Shown here piece by piece: positions 51,926 to 64,000 of a DNA stretch of 64,000 bases. The stretch covers positions 2,398,567 through 2,462,566 of the forward strand of contig NC_057020.1 of the NCBI RefSeq assembly GCF_000002595.2. Direction: 5' to 3'. Every line of letters begins with the position of its first letter. Within the stretch, counting starts at the first letter, position 1. This DNA comes from Chlamydomonas reinhardtii (taxonomy: Eukaryota > Chlorophyta > Chlorophyceae > Chlamydomonadales > Chlamydomonadaceae). Under the pieces are notes generated by a model. The model saw only the letters and a program-made list of their open reading frames with translations, searched no databases and had not been told where the DNA came from. Made by a program: the position numbers and the translations under genes.

Positions 51926-52818
51926 ATGGCGCATATTGCCCATTTCGCGAGTGCCAGCCTCGCTGCGAGCACGCAGATAACTCTGACTGGCCAGGAGGAA
52001 GCCTACACAGCTCTGACGAGCGCATCTCTTCCAGGCACACACTTGCCCACGCTCGGCTACACACTGGGCAGCACGCAGGTCGCGTCGGACCTCCCGAGTC
52101 CGGCGGTGGGCTCGGAGCCGGACCCTTTGCTGGCTCTGGCCGATGCTGTCAGCGACGACAGCGACGTATTACCTGGCGTGGCTGGTGCAGAAGCTTGCGA
52201 ATGCGCCTACAGCGCTGGGGTTGATGCGATAGCTGGAGGTGCGGCGCACGACGTTGCGCTCCGCGGGAGCACCGCTTCTGCGCCTGCGGCCGCCGACGAG
52301 ACCGGGCAGCGCCAGCACAAGCAGCGGGAAACACAGGACCTGACACTGTCACGCTATCTTTTCGGCGCGGCGGCTGACGCTACAGCCTCGGTAACGGCTG
52401 GCACAGAGCAGGACGAGGACCTGGGGGCCTCACCTGTGCCACGCCTGCCACATCAGCGTGTCGCACATGCGCCCGATCACCCCACCCAGACGCTGGTGCA
52501 GCTCCCCGGACATGCCAGAGACGAGTCTGCGGCAGCGACCTCAGAGGGCGAGCCGGTGCAGCTGCCGGTGGCGCTGGCGGCGGAGCCGCAGCAGGCGGGG
52601 CCGGGTGCGGGAGCGGATCATCGTCACGGCCTAAAACGGCAGCCGCCACCCGTTGTCGAGCCAGCGATGGATCCTGAGGGGGATCCCGAGGCGAAGACCG
52701 CGGTGAAGCCTGAAGCGGGTCGTGAAGCTGGAGCCGAGGCCAAGTCTGGGGCGGAGATCGGGGCGGAGCCGCTGGGCGACACCCAGCCGCTTGCAGGCAC
52801 TGAGCCGCTGGAGGTTCT

Positions 52819-52853
<35 letters not shown>

Positions 52854-54473
52854 CGCCGCTGCCGCACGACAACACGTGCCAGACACATGGCGGCGCCGAC
52901 TCGGCGGAGGAGCAAAGGCAGCAGCAGGAGCAGCGACCGCGCCTCGCAGCGTTGATGGAAGGCGCGGCCCGGGCGGTCCGCGGCGAGTGGTTGGCTGAAG
53001 TGGAGGCGATTGACGGCCTGAACTCGCGGGCGCATGGGGCCCAGACCGGCGCAGCGTGCATGGGCGTGGATGCCTCGCCGCCGCCGCGGCACCACCACCC
53101 ACACCCGCAGAACCACCATCGCCAACAACAGCAGCAGCAGCACCAGGGGCATACTGGGCAGCCGGAACCGGCAATGGCGCCGGCTGAGCAGCCTCCACAG
53201 CTCCTGCAGCCACCACCGCCGCCTCCTCATCCCTGTCCCTGCCCTGTCGCGCAGCTGGGCCCAACCGCAGTCCAGCCCTGCCAGACGACTGCTGCTCCTG
53301 CGCTCGATGCAAATGCCAACTCTTATGCGAATACTGATGCCAATGTTAGTGCCAGTGCTAATGTGGAAGTGGGCTCCGAGTCCGTGTCATTCCATGCCTG
53401 GGGGCGCACGCCGTGTGTGGGCTCGGAGGGGCTGACGAGCGGCTGCCCCCCGCCCCCCGGCTCTGGATCGCCGCCGCTTGCTGACATGGGCGCACCACCC
53501 AGCAGCGCGCACGATGCCGCTCCTGCCACAGCTGCCACAGCTGCCACAGCTGGTAATGCGGCCGAAGGTGCCGCCACGCCTATGGACGTGGATGAGTTGG
53601 CTGTGACGGCACGTGCGGCGGCAGGGGGCGGCGGTCAGGACGCACTGGCGGCCGGGTCCGCGCCACCGCCTGCACCCGCAGCGAGCGGACAGCTGCAGGG
53701 CGCAGCTGCGAACCAGGTGGTCACTGCGGCGAGCGGCCCGCCTGCGCAGCACGCACCGCATGAGCTGCGTCGGCAGGTGCTGCAACAACCACAGCAGCAG
53801 CCCACGCAGCCGCAGTCGCTGCTGCCGCCGCGCCCACAGGCACAGCCGCCCCTGCAGCCCGCCCCTCAGACACAGCCCGCCGCCACCCAGCCGCTCCCGC
53901 AGCCAGCCTCCTCCCATCTGCCTCCGCCCCAGCCTTCGTCTCAGGCTCGCCCGCCGCCGCAAGCCCCTCCACGGCCCGCGGCGCGGCCGGCATCCCCGCC
54001 GCCGCCGCCTTTGCAGGAGGCGTGGCGGCTGTGCGCGGGCAGCTCCGTCGCGGCCCACTACCGCTCCCTTGTGGACATCCGGCCGGGTGGGTGACACGCC
54101 GTGGTGACTCGTGGGGTTGCGCCATTGTCTTGTTGTGTCTAGGCACGCTGGCTATGGTTCACATCTCGGCTAGAGGATGGCTAGAGCTAGGCGGTGGGCG
54201 GGAGGGCGGGGCAGGCACTCGGGCACGGAACGCCCCGGCCCGCTCCCTGCTGCCCACCTCGCTACCCGCGTCTCCGTAGCTGTAGCCAGGTACTCCACTA
54301 AACCCACACCTTGGCACACCCAGGACACACACAGCGCCACATGCACCTGCATGGCCTGCATTTCCTCTCTCCCTGCACCGCCCGCAGACGCGCTGACCTC
54401 TGACCCCGTCCTGGCTTCGCTGTCGGTCCTGAGGGACCACCAGCTCGTCACGCCAGCTATGATCGCGGCCGCA

Positions 54474-54509
<36 letters not shown>

Positions 54510-57500
54510 AGCGGCAGCGCGGCGCCCATCCTTGATCGGGACCGGGAGCGGAACCGGGCGATCCGGCTGCTGCACGCGGTGATGGTCAACATGGCGACGA
54601 GGTCGGATCCGGAGTCAGAGGGGAGGAGGGCGCCAGGCGCAGCAGGCGCAGCAGGGGGAGGTGGAGGAGGTGGAGGCGTGGGTGGAGGTGGTGGCGGAGG
54701 TGGCGGCGCCAGCGGGCAGGACCCAGGGCAGCTGAGCCGGCGGCAGCTTGAGTCGCTGGTGCGGGCGCTCACTCAGCCGCCGCCGCCGCCGCCGCCTGCC
54801 ACACCGCCGCCGCTGCAGCGGGTGCGGCCGCAGCAGCTGGAGACCCAGGCCACCGCTGGTGAGTGCCGCACACCCGCACGCGGATAGCCATGACCTGTAG
54901 TCCATCCCCCCCTCCGCTGGCACGGCACCGTGCCGTACCCCCCGGCCCCGGCGCTGCCCCCTACCCTCTAAACTACCTTGCCACGGCTGCCCGGCCCCGC
55001 ACCGCAGGAGCCGCCGCCCTGTGCGCCGCCGCCGCAGGCGCCGTGGAGGCTGCGGAGCGGCGGGAGCGGCCGCCGCTGGACCCGGCGGCGGCGCCGCTGC
55101 TGGTGGGACTGGACCTGTCGGGGCAGCGTCTGGTGGACAACCGGGTGAGAGGGGTTGATTTATTCCAATCGCACAATAAATTATTGGAAATTTGGAACCC
55201 ATAGGGCGTTGCGGAGAGGGATATGCTATTGTTCTTGTTGGCAATCTTGAGTCTTGTTCAACTGGTCGCGGGGGGCCTGGGTTGTTTACCCGAGCCTAAC
55301 GAAATACCCTAGGTCCCAATAGTCAAGGAAGCGTCGCCCAACCCAGGACTGCAGTGCGAGCGTGGGGGTGCTGAGAGTGTGTTTGGTTTGGTTGACTTGT
55401 GTTCCGGTGTTGGGTGTCTGCATGTGTGTTTTGTGTGTGGACCAGTGAAGCCTGCTCTGCTCCGTGGCGCATCAGCTTTATGCGTGCGAAGTCCTCCCCA
55501 TCCCTTCACCCTCAAACCCGCCACCCATCCGCCCCGCCCCGGCCTCACCCCACCTCCCCGCCTCCCCGCCTCCCCCCGCCTCCCCTCCTCAGCTCCTGGA
55601 GGACAAGCTGCTGCCTGCGCTGACGGCCCTGGGCACCCAGCGCTGCCACCTGCGACACCTGGGGCTGGCGCGCTGTTCGCTCACGGGTAAATGCTTGCGT
55701 GCGTGTGTGCGTGTGTGTGTGTGGGGGGGGGGCCGGGTTGGCATGTGTAGATACCAGCCCAATCTAGACCGAACCCAATACAAAAGAGCGAGGAGGAGAG
55801 CGTGGCCTGGGGCGGGGGCCGGGCCCACCAACTAAATAGCGGGCTACTTGTACGGCTGGCTGGCTGATTTCATGGATTGCCTGGCTGCCGTGGCTCTGAA
55901 CATCAGCCCTGACTGAGGCGAAAGCGACATGTCGGCACCGCTTCCATTGAGCCCCCATGCACTGCCACGTGTGTGCCGGCGGCGCTGCAGGCGAGGCGCT
56001 CCGCGCGCTGGCCCTGTGCGGCCCGCTGCAGCGCTCGCTGCGGGCGCTGGACCTGTCCCACAACCCGCGGCTGGGCGCGCCCTGGAGCGGGCCGCGGTGG
56101 CGCTGGGCGCTGGGGCGCTGCGGGGGGCTGCAGCTGCTGGACGTGCGGTACACAGGTGCGGGTGGCGGGGAGGCGCGGGGGCGGCGGGGTGGCGGGGTGG
56201 GGTGCTGGCGAGGCGGGATTGAAAGGAGGGGTTTAGATGGCTCGGAGGGGTGAAGATGGGTGGCAGTGGGTGCCTAGTCAGCTCCGGGGCTATGTGCGTG
56301 TGTTCCACCCTGCACGGATGCGCATTTGTGTGGTTCCTGCGCAGCGACTGTGAGCGAACGCAACCGCCCCGCACCCCGCACCCCCGCATGCCCCCGCACA
56401 CTTCCGCACAGGCATGGACGCGGCGGGGCTGTGTGAGCTGTCGGCGCTGCTGTCGGCACTGCAGGACACACGGCAGGTCCTGGCGGTGCTGAGGCTGGGG
56501 CCGCCCACAGACCTGGCCGCACCCGCTGTCCCAGCCACAGCAACAGCTACAGCAACAGCAACAGCATCGGCATCGGCATCAGAAACAGCCCCTATGGTAG
56601 AGGCTGCGGCTGCGGCTGCGGCTGCGGCTGCTGGGGCAACCGCCGCCGGTGTTCAGGACGCGGCGCTGGATGGCGCGGTGCCGGTTACCGCCGCCGCCGC
56701 CGCCGCCGCAGCAGCAGCAGTAGCAGGGGCTGGTGCTACAGCCGCTGGGGCTGCAGGTGCTACAGCCGCCACCGCGCCCACGGCATCGGGCGACGCCAGC
56801 GGCAATGGCGGCGAGCGCGTCTGCGGCCCTGCGGCTGGTGGGGTCTGCTGGCCGCTGGACGGCGCGGCACTGGGGCAGCTCGCCACACACCTGGCGGCGC
56901 TGCCCAAACTGCAGGTGGGGGCGGGCGTGCGGGTGTGGAGGGGACCCTACCTGTAGCCTGCCGCCTGCTGCCTGAACGACTGATGCCCAAACGAACACAC
57001 GTCTTGCACTGTTGCACACAAAAGCACACGTAAAGACACATTCGCACACACACGCATGAGCACGCACACATGCGCACAGGTTGTGGAGCTGGTGGGTATG
57101 TCGGCGCAGCAGGCGGAGGTGGTGGTGGCGGCACTGGCGGCGAGGAGGTCGCTGTTGGGCGGTGCAGGGCAGGTGAGTGCTTTCATGTGTGTGTGTGTGT
57201 GCGTGTGTGTGTGTTTGTGTGTTTGTGTGGATCTGTGTGCATGTGCATGTGCATGTGTGTGTGTGTGTGTGTCTGTGTATCTGGTCTATGTGTGTGGGCT
57301 TATGGGAAATGTTGCGAGTCCAGGCTGATGATGGTCGTCACTTCTTAAGTTCACCTCGCTGATCCTGTTGTCGCTGCATGTCACTGCCGCCCGCACGCCG
57401 CCGCCCGACCAGAGCTGGCACGTCAAATGGCCGGCGCCCGACACGCCGCGGCTGTGCTACAAGGCCACTAACGGCGGCGCCGGCTCGGGCTTTGGCGGCT

Positions 57501-57937
57501 CTGGCGGCGGCTGGAGCAACAAGTGGGAGCAGGTTGCGGAGGACCGGCTGGCACCCGGCGTCAATGTGCCGCCGCCGCTCTGGCACGACCGCACCTTGCC
57601 GCGGCCATTCCTGGCGGTGGCGGCGGCAACGACTGGTGGCGGCGGCGGCAGTGGCGGCGGCGGCGGCTCTGCAGCGGCGGCGGCGGCTGTGCAAGCGCTG
57701 CGCCCAGGAGCCGCACAGCAGCAGACGCCGCCGGTGTGCCAGCAGCAGCAACAGCATGTGGACCCGCTGCAGCCGTTGATGCAGTCGAACGGCGGCGGCG
57801 GTGGCGGCGGTGGCGGCGGGTACGGGGCGTACGGCGGTGGCTATGGCGGCGAGGCAGCGGGTCTGGCGGGGCACCCCAGCGTCACCGGCGCCCGTGTGCC
57901 TGGCGCCGGCGGCCTGGGTGTCGTTGGTGGCGGCGGC

Positions 57938-57982
<45 letters not shown>

Positions 57983-60900
57983 CAGCAGCAGAAGCCACAA
58001 CACCGGTGGCCCGGCGGTGGCGGAGGTGGGAGTGGAAGAGGCGGAGACGGAGGAGGAGGCGGGCGGATGCGGCAACAGAATATCGGCAACTTCTTGGATG
58101 CGGGACAGGCGCCGGCGCAACACCGACACAGTAACGGCGGCGGCGGCAGCTGCCGGGCACGTGGCGGCGGTGGCGGCGGCGGCGCTGGCGGCGGCGCACG
58201 CAAAGGCGGTGGCGGTGGCAGCAAGCCATGGCGGGGCGGCGGTGGCGCCGCTGGAGGGCCGTTTGGAGGCGGCGGCGGCGGCGCACGTGACTACAACCCC
58301 GAGGAGGAGGAGGCGGGGCTGCAGAGCGACGACGACGACGGCGGTGGCGGCGGCGTGAAGCGGGGAGGGCGCCCGAGCGCAGGCGGTGGAGGAGGAGGCG
58401 GTGGAAAAGGCGGTGGAGGAGGCGGTGGAGGCGGTGGTGGAGGCGGCGGTGGAGGAGGCGGTGGAGGCGGCCGGCGCTCGCACGGAGGAGGTGGAGCCGG
58501 AGGTGGAGGCTGGGGAGGAGGCGGTGGCGCAGGTGGAGGAGGCGGCGGCGGAGGTGGAGGCGGCGGCGGAAGCCGGCTGCAGAAGCGGCCCAGCGGCCGG
58601 GCTGGGGCGGTGGCGGCGCGACCGGGCGGGGCGGCCGGGAGGCGGCAGCCGGAGTGGCGGGGCCGGCAGGCGTCTCTGGAGGGCCTGTTGGGCCTGGACG
58701 CGGCCCCCAGGTGGGCGAGCCAGTGCAGGCCGGGGGGGGGGGGCGGCATAGCACCGTGGGATTCGTACGTTGCCTGCCACTGTGCGTGTGTGTTTGTGCT
58801 GACGGGGCTTTCTCTGATGACTACCATAGTGGGTATGTGTGTCCTGACGCTTCGCTGCGGCTCCACTCACGTCGCGCGTGTGTGCGAGTGAGTGTGACGG
58901 TGTGCAAGTGCGAGGCTGACAGGGCGCGGCTGCACCCCTGTGCTGTTGATTTGTGGCTGCAGGGCGGCTGCAGGCAAGCCCGCGCGGCCCGCTGCGCCGC
59001 GCCCCGGGGCACGCCCTCTTGGCGCGGCCCCGGACGCCACCATCTACATCGATGACAGCCAAGGCGACGAGAACGATGACAACGACGACTTCGTGGATGA
59101 TGGTGTGGGGGCCGCCGGTCGGCGCGCCCGTGCGGCGCCGCAGCAGGCCTTTGGAGGAGCCAACGGCGGCGGCGGCGGCGGCGGCGAGGAGCCGGAGGTG
59201 GTGGAGTTCAACTTCAACCGGCCGTCTGATGAGGATGCCACCGGTGGTGGTGGCGCTGGAGGGGGTGTGTACGACGAGGAGGCTGGGGACTACCTGAGGT
59301 TGTATGCGCGCGGGCAGGCGGCGTCGCGCTGGTGAGGCGGTGTGGGGCTGTGTTGTGGGGCTGTGTTGTGGGGCTGTGTGCTTCTGTGTTTGGCTGCCCT
59401 GGGTTGTGCTGGGCTGGGCACACACTTCGTGGGCAGCCCGCGATGCAGCCGTGATGACCTTCGAAGCCCTGAATTCCTGGGTCCGTTTCGCCTTGCGAGG
59501 TCCGCGCTTGGGTCTCCGCAACCTTCGACCCCCCATGCGCTGCCACCTCGCACACACCTCGCATGCGGCATGCCCTGCCCTGCCCCTGTGTGCCGATGTG
59601 TGCGCAGGGGCTGGCGGGGCCAGCATCAGCGGCGGCGCGGCGACCGCTCCGGCTCCTCCTCCTCCTCCGACGACTCCATTGTGTTCAGTGACGGCGACAT
59701 GGTGCTGACGGAGAGCGAGGACGACGACGACGAGGCGGTGGCGGCGGCGGTGGAGGTGGACCGGGCCTACCGGCAGAACCACTTCCAGGAGGTGCGGGCG
59801 GGGAGGGAGGGAGGGAGGGAGGGAGGGAGGGAGGGAGGGAGGGAGGGAGGGAGGGGGGGGGCGAGAGAGAGGGATGGAGGAAAGAAGGGAGGGGGCGTCG
59901 TGTCGTGGGGTTGGGGGTCGCGGGTTGCGGCGATGGGGGGCCCCTCTGGCCGCGCCCATGTCACTGCACGCATTCCCGCACCTTGCCGCGTCTGTATTAC
60001 AAGGCGCTGTCCTGCGTGTTTCCCTCCCTTGTGCCCTCTGAACACACACAGGACATGAGCGACGTGCTCAACCGCTTCCTGCGCAAGGGGCTGGGCCAGC
60101 CAGCCGACTACGCCGCAGCCCCGGGCGCCCCCTCGCCCGCGCCCTGGGAACGCCAGCAGCTCGAGCGCCGCTGTCGGGCCCAACGCGAGGCCCGCCGCCG
60201 CCAGCGCTCCCGGGGCCCCGCCTCCGGGCCCGACGCCGGCGCCGCTGCCGGCAGCCGGGGGCGGCGCAGCCGCAGCCGCAGTATCATCAGCAGCCGGAGC
60301 CGCAGCCGCAGCCGGAGTCGGAGCCTGGGGCGTGAGTTCTTTGATGACGCGGGTGCGGCGGCTGCGGCGGCTCGCGCAAAGGACCGCGACCGTGGCCGGC
60401 CCCGGTCCTGGGAGGGGGGCGGCGAGGACGGAGGTGACGGTGACGGCTTCATCGTGAGGGACTCGGAGGAGCAGGAGCGGCGGCGGCGGCGGCGGGAGGA
60501 GAAGCGCGCGCGCAGGGAGGCCGCGCGCCTGGATGCAGCGCAAGGCGAGGATGATGGTGCGGGTGACGGCGCCGCCGGAGGCTCAGCGGCGCTCAGCAAG
60601 GAGGCTGCGCGCCTGCTGGACCAGCAGCGGTTGTTCCGGGCGGGTGACAGCGGCGGCGCCGCTGGCGCAGGTGCCGGCGGCAGGGTCGGTCCGGACTGGG
60701 ACTCTGACTCTGACGGCAGCTGGAGCGCCGGCGGCTCCTCAGACGGCGGCAGCGCAAGCGACGGCGACGGCCACCGAAGCGGCCGCCGCCGCGGCCAGGC
60801 CGGCGGCGCGGCCGCCAAGGTGGCCAAGAAGCACGCGCGCCCGCCCAAGCCCGTCGCGCCGGCTGGCGCAGAGGCAGCAGGCGCCGGAGGCGCCGCCGCC

Positions 60901-61140
60901 GCTGGTGCCGCCGCCCGCGGCGGCCGCTCCGCACGCCTGCGCGGAGCGCCGCCTGAGGATGTCGCTGCTGCCGCCGGCGGCGGCCCGAACCTTGAGGCGG
61001 CGCTGGCGGCGGCGGCGGCGGTGCCCAACTCCCGAGCCAGTCGCGAACTGCGCATTCTGCAGCCGTTCGGATGGGACAAGCGCAACAAGTTGCACCCAGC
61101 CAACATGGACAAACTCAAGGCGGGAGGGCTGCTGCTGCCG

Positions 61141-61172
<32 letters not shown>

Positions 61173-63941
61173 TCAGGAGGAGGATGAAGAGCTGCAGCTG
61201 GTGAGGAGGGAAAGGCGGCGATGGGCGGGCTTGGGGGTTTTCGGGTGGCGTGGCTTGCCGCATGCTCAGACCCTACGTGACGGTATGCGGATGCGCACTT
61301 TGCTTTCATGCTGTGCCTTGACGTCCAAAAGGGCGCGTGAAAAGGCGTGTCGGGTAGCGCGCGTGTGTGGGCGCCCGAAGCTGCAGTCATAACTCAAAGT
61401 ACTGCACCTCGCATCCCACACCTCACACCCCACGCCTCACACGCCCCACAGGCCAAGGCTCGCTCCATGTACGACGGCCTTGCGGACAACCCGCTGGGCG
61501 AGGACAGCGACGACGACGACCAACTGCTGCTGGTGGCCCGCGGCCGGACACCCGCAGTGTCGCCACCCGGAATGGCTGCCGGCGGTTATGCGCTCCCTCC
61601 CGCCAGTGCCGCCGGCGGAGCAGCAGCAGGCGCAGCAACAGCAGTAGCAGCAGGCGCAGCAACAGCAGTAGCAGCAGGCGCAGCAGCAGCAGCGGCAGCA
61701 GCAGGGGCAGGGGCAGCCGTGCTGTCAGGCGCTGGCATCGACGGCGCTGCATCCAGCGGCGGCGGGTCTGCAGCGGTCAGCCCGGCTGCTGCTGCGGCAG
61801 CGCCAACAGCGGCCACGCCGGCCGCGGGCATCGCCGCTCCCGGGTCCGCCGGCGCCACAGGCTCAGGCCCCAGCACGGCGCCGGACACTGCTGGCGGCAC
61901 GGGTGCGGAGCTCCCGCACGCCGCTACGGCCGGTAGCCACGAGGACGGGGACGAGGACGAGGAGGAGGGTGCGCTGTTTTGGGCTGCAGGGCGGCGGCGC
62001 AGCTCGCGGCCGGTGGTTGCGTCGGCGGGGCGGGATGCGGCAGAGCCCAGTGGCGGCACCGGCCGGCGGCTGGTGGGCAGCCGGCGGCGCGTGATCCTGG
62101 ACGGCTCGGAGGAGCAGGACCAGTGGCTGCTGCCGCCGCCAGTGCCCGCAATGGAGCTGGGCACTGAGGGGGGCAAGGAGGAGGAGGAGGAGGAGGAGAA
62201 AGAGGAGGAGGAGGAGGGGACTGGAAAGGAGGAGGCAGGGAACGCGGGCAACGCGGGCCGTCGGGCGGTGGCAAGCTCGCCCTCGCCGTCAGCAGCTCAC
62301 TCGGGCGGCCCGGGCACAAGCAGCGATGGTGGTGGTGGTGGTGGTGATGGTGGTGGTGGCGGCAAGGGGCGCGCCAGCGGCGGTAGGGCCAAGCGGCGGC
62401 GGCCGTCGGGTCCCGGGGGCAAGTCCCTCAAGTCCATTCCGGAGGGTTATGAGCTGTGGACCGAGCGCGATGGCGGTGGTGGCGGCGGCGGTGGTGGTGC
62501 TGATGCGGGCGACCCAGACGGCAGCTCTGCCGGGGAGGACGAGGGAGCGCGGCCCAAGCGCCGGAGCCGGGGCGCAGAGGGGCCGTCGTCCTCGGCTGGC
62601 GCCACGGGCTCGGCCGCATCCCACGATGGCGGACGGCATCGCAGCACCGGCCCCGAGGGCGAGCAGGGCTCCAAGCCGGCGCGGGAGGGGCGGGGCCAGG
62701 CTGAGCGGCCGCGTGTGGTGACGGGCGCAGAGAAGGTAGGGGTGGGAGGCCAGCCGTTTGCCAGGAAGACTACATCAGCCGTGTATGCATGCATGCTTTA
62801 TAAAGTAGCGCACGCGCGGGCTCGGCCGGCCTGGAGTCTGGCGTACAGGGCAATGTCATGTTGTGGGGCACGCCTCTACACCTTTCCTCTCGCCCCTGTC
62901 TTGCCAATGGCTCGCACCCTTCGTGTGTTGTTTCACCCGCACGCGGTCACCCGCACGCGGTCACCCGCACGCGGTAACCCACAGGTGGTCGGGGACCTGC
63001 AGATGGAGGTGACGGCGCTGGAGGCCCGGCTGCAGCAGCTGCAGCAGCAGCAGCAGCAGCAAGGCAGGCGCCAGGCGCGGCAGGCGCCAGCAGCGGTGGA
63101 GGCAGACGCGAGGGCAGCGATGGAGTCATCGGCGGGGCCCCAGGCTGGACTGGCGGCCTCAGTGGCGGTGGGTGCGGCGCAGGGTACTGGCCCTAGTGGC
63201 GGCGCGCCCATGGAAGCTGTCGCAGCGGCTGAGGCGCTGGGTGCGGCCGCGGAGGTGGCGGCACCAGGAACAGCAGCTGCTGCGCAGGAGTTGCAGGCGG
63301 GGGCGCAGGAGGGGATGCAGGCGACCGGGGAGGCGCATGCGCAGGCGCAGCAGGAGGGGCGAGAAGAGCGGGAGGAGGCGGAGGAGGCGGCAGGCCTGGA
63401 GTTGCTGCTGCGAGAGGCGCGCAAGCGGCTGCGGCGGGCGGAGAAGACGTGGGCGGACCTCAAGCAGTTCAGCTGGGACAGCCGCATCGTGAGCTGGGTT
63501 TTTGGGGAAGGGGAGAGGGACAGGGAGAGGGGGGGCAGGGATCGGGGTAGCGGAGGTGGTGGTTCAGCGAGGAAGGCACGGGGAAAAGGCACACTGCTGA
63601 TCTGGGGATTGTGCAGCCATGCTGGTGCGGAGCGTCGTCAATGTGTTTTTGCTGTCTGACGCTCCGAGACCATCATGCTGCGTATGCTCCAGCCTCCTGC
63701 CATACCCAACCCTCCTCGCTGCGTCTCCCCACGCCCCCGCTCACCCACCTCCCACACACCGCCGCCCCCCCCCCAGGGCCAGCACCCTGTCAACGAGGCA
63801 AGGCTGCTGCCGGGTGCGGAGAAGCGCCAGCACCGCGCCCCCAAGAAGTACAGCCCGGGCCGCGAGGCGCGGGCGGAGCAGCGGCTGCGCGAGCAGGCCC
63901 GCGCCGCCGCCGCCGCACCCATCGACCTCGACGGCTGGCAG
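51926..63941 (+). CDS. Giant LRR protein with poly-Gly, acidic and RS-rich regions (3' end outside window)
   Basis: Not recognised as a named family; likely nuclear. Exons in phase: 51926-54086, 54388-54858, 55008-55144, 55593-55686, 55991-56155, 56412-56914, 57080-57172, 57350-58710, 58963-59331, 59608-59791, 60052-61200, 61452-62735, 62985-63488, 63777-63941; 2880 residues so far. Exon 1 is mostly disordered, with poly-Pro. Exons 3-7 hold leucine-rich repeats (PLLVGLDLSGQRLVDN, CHLRHLGLARCSLTG, SLRALDLSHNPRLG, GLQLLDVRYTG). Exon 8 has a folded-looking start (SWHVKWPAPDTPRLCY) then about 350 Gly-rich residues. Exons 9-10 are acidic (IYIDDSQGDENDDNDDFVDD). Exon 11 has an RS stretch (SRSRSIISSRSRSRSRSRS) and a basic coiled region. 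Exon 13 is a coiled coil. A helicase or other domain could lie past the window. It could also be two genes, but every junction is in phase. Confidence 0.7.
57187..57285 (+). repeat. (TG)n-rich intronic microsatellite
   Basis: Interrupted TG repeat in intron 7 of the giant LRR gene, just after the donor at 57173. Confidence 0.85.
57920..58570 (+). repeat. GGC/GGA-rich low-complexity coding repeat (poly-Gly)
   Basis: Long runs of GGC, GGT and GGA codons in exon 8 of the giant LRR gene, read as glycine. The antisense frame stays open only because of this composition. Confidence 0.8.
59801..59854 (+). repeat. (GGGA)n tetranucleotide repeat
   Basis: About 13 GGGA units in intron 10 of the giant LRR gene, 10 nt after the exon 10 donor at 59792. 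Confidence 0.9.
62934..62978 (+). repeat. 14-bp minisatellite, three units
   Basis: Unit cacccgcacgcggt, three copies, the last followed by aaccc, placed directly before the acceptor of exon 13 in the giant LRR gene. Confidence 0.85.
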
Positions 63942-64000
63942 GTGCGTGTGTCAGTGCTTGGTGCTTGTCGGGTCGCGGGGAGCATGCTGGTATGGACCGG

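Noticed and set aside
57338-60049. Minus-strand open frame of 903 codons
   Set aside because: Antisense of the GGC-rich exon 8-10 region of the giant LRR gene. It is open because GC-rich low-complexity DNA lacks stops; it crosses several well-supported introns.

Overview
The window is nuclear DNA from a volvocine green alga, Chlamydomonas reinhardtii or a close relative. The evidence is high GC content, many short introns with GTGAGT/GTGCGT/GTGCGG donors, TGTAA polyadenylation signals, proteins rich in Ala, Gly and Pro runs, a gametolysin-type M11 metalloprotease with the QExxHxxGxxH motif, and a large ciliary-type polycystin channel. I see no tRNA, rRNA, CRISPR array or intact mobile element. 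Exons were assembled by hand from splice consensus and reading phase; every junction listed keeps the frame, but no transcript data were available.

Layout: 1-6812 (-) polycystin/TRP channel, 3' end outside the window; 7875-10563 (-) ArfGAP2/3; 10884-12844 (+) TBC Rab-GAP, divergent from the ArfGAP; 13196-20198 (+) two tandem LRR/F-box-like paralogues created by a ~4 kb duplication that also copied the tail of the Rab-GAP; 20867-23142 (-) organelle-targeted thioredoxin-like protein, divergent from an F-box-like gene at 23462-25080 (+); 25521-31291 (+) BTB protein resembling animal SANBR (KIAA1841); 31292-34949 gene-poor, with an inverted relic of the LRR gene 3' end; 34950-37391 (-) conserved-looking protein of unknown role; 38614-43031 (-) protein kinase fused to a PP2C phosphatase; 43258-44778 (+) SEC13; 45779-50568 (+) secreted M11 metalloprotease; 51926 to the right edge (+) a giant LRR, Gly-rich, RS-containing protein whose C-terminus is outside the window.

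The genes form no operon-like system. Three encode vesicle-traffic factors: ArfGAP2/3 (COPI), a Rab-GAP, and SEC13 (COPII). Three gene pairs are head to head with only 226-320 bp between start codons, so shared promoters are likely. The most notable points are the tandem LRR duplication with a conversion-like patch, the kinase-phosphatase fusion, the algal SANBR-like protein, a 19-nt microexon carrying part of a protease active site, and three GC-AG introns.
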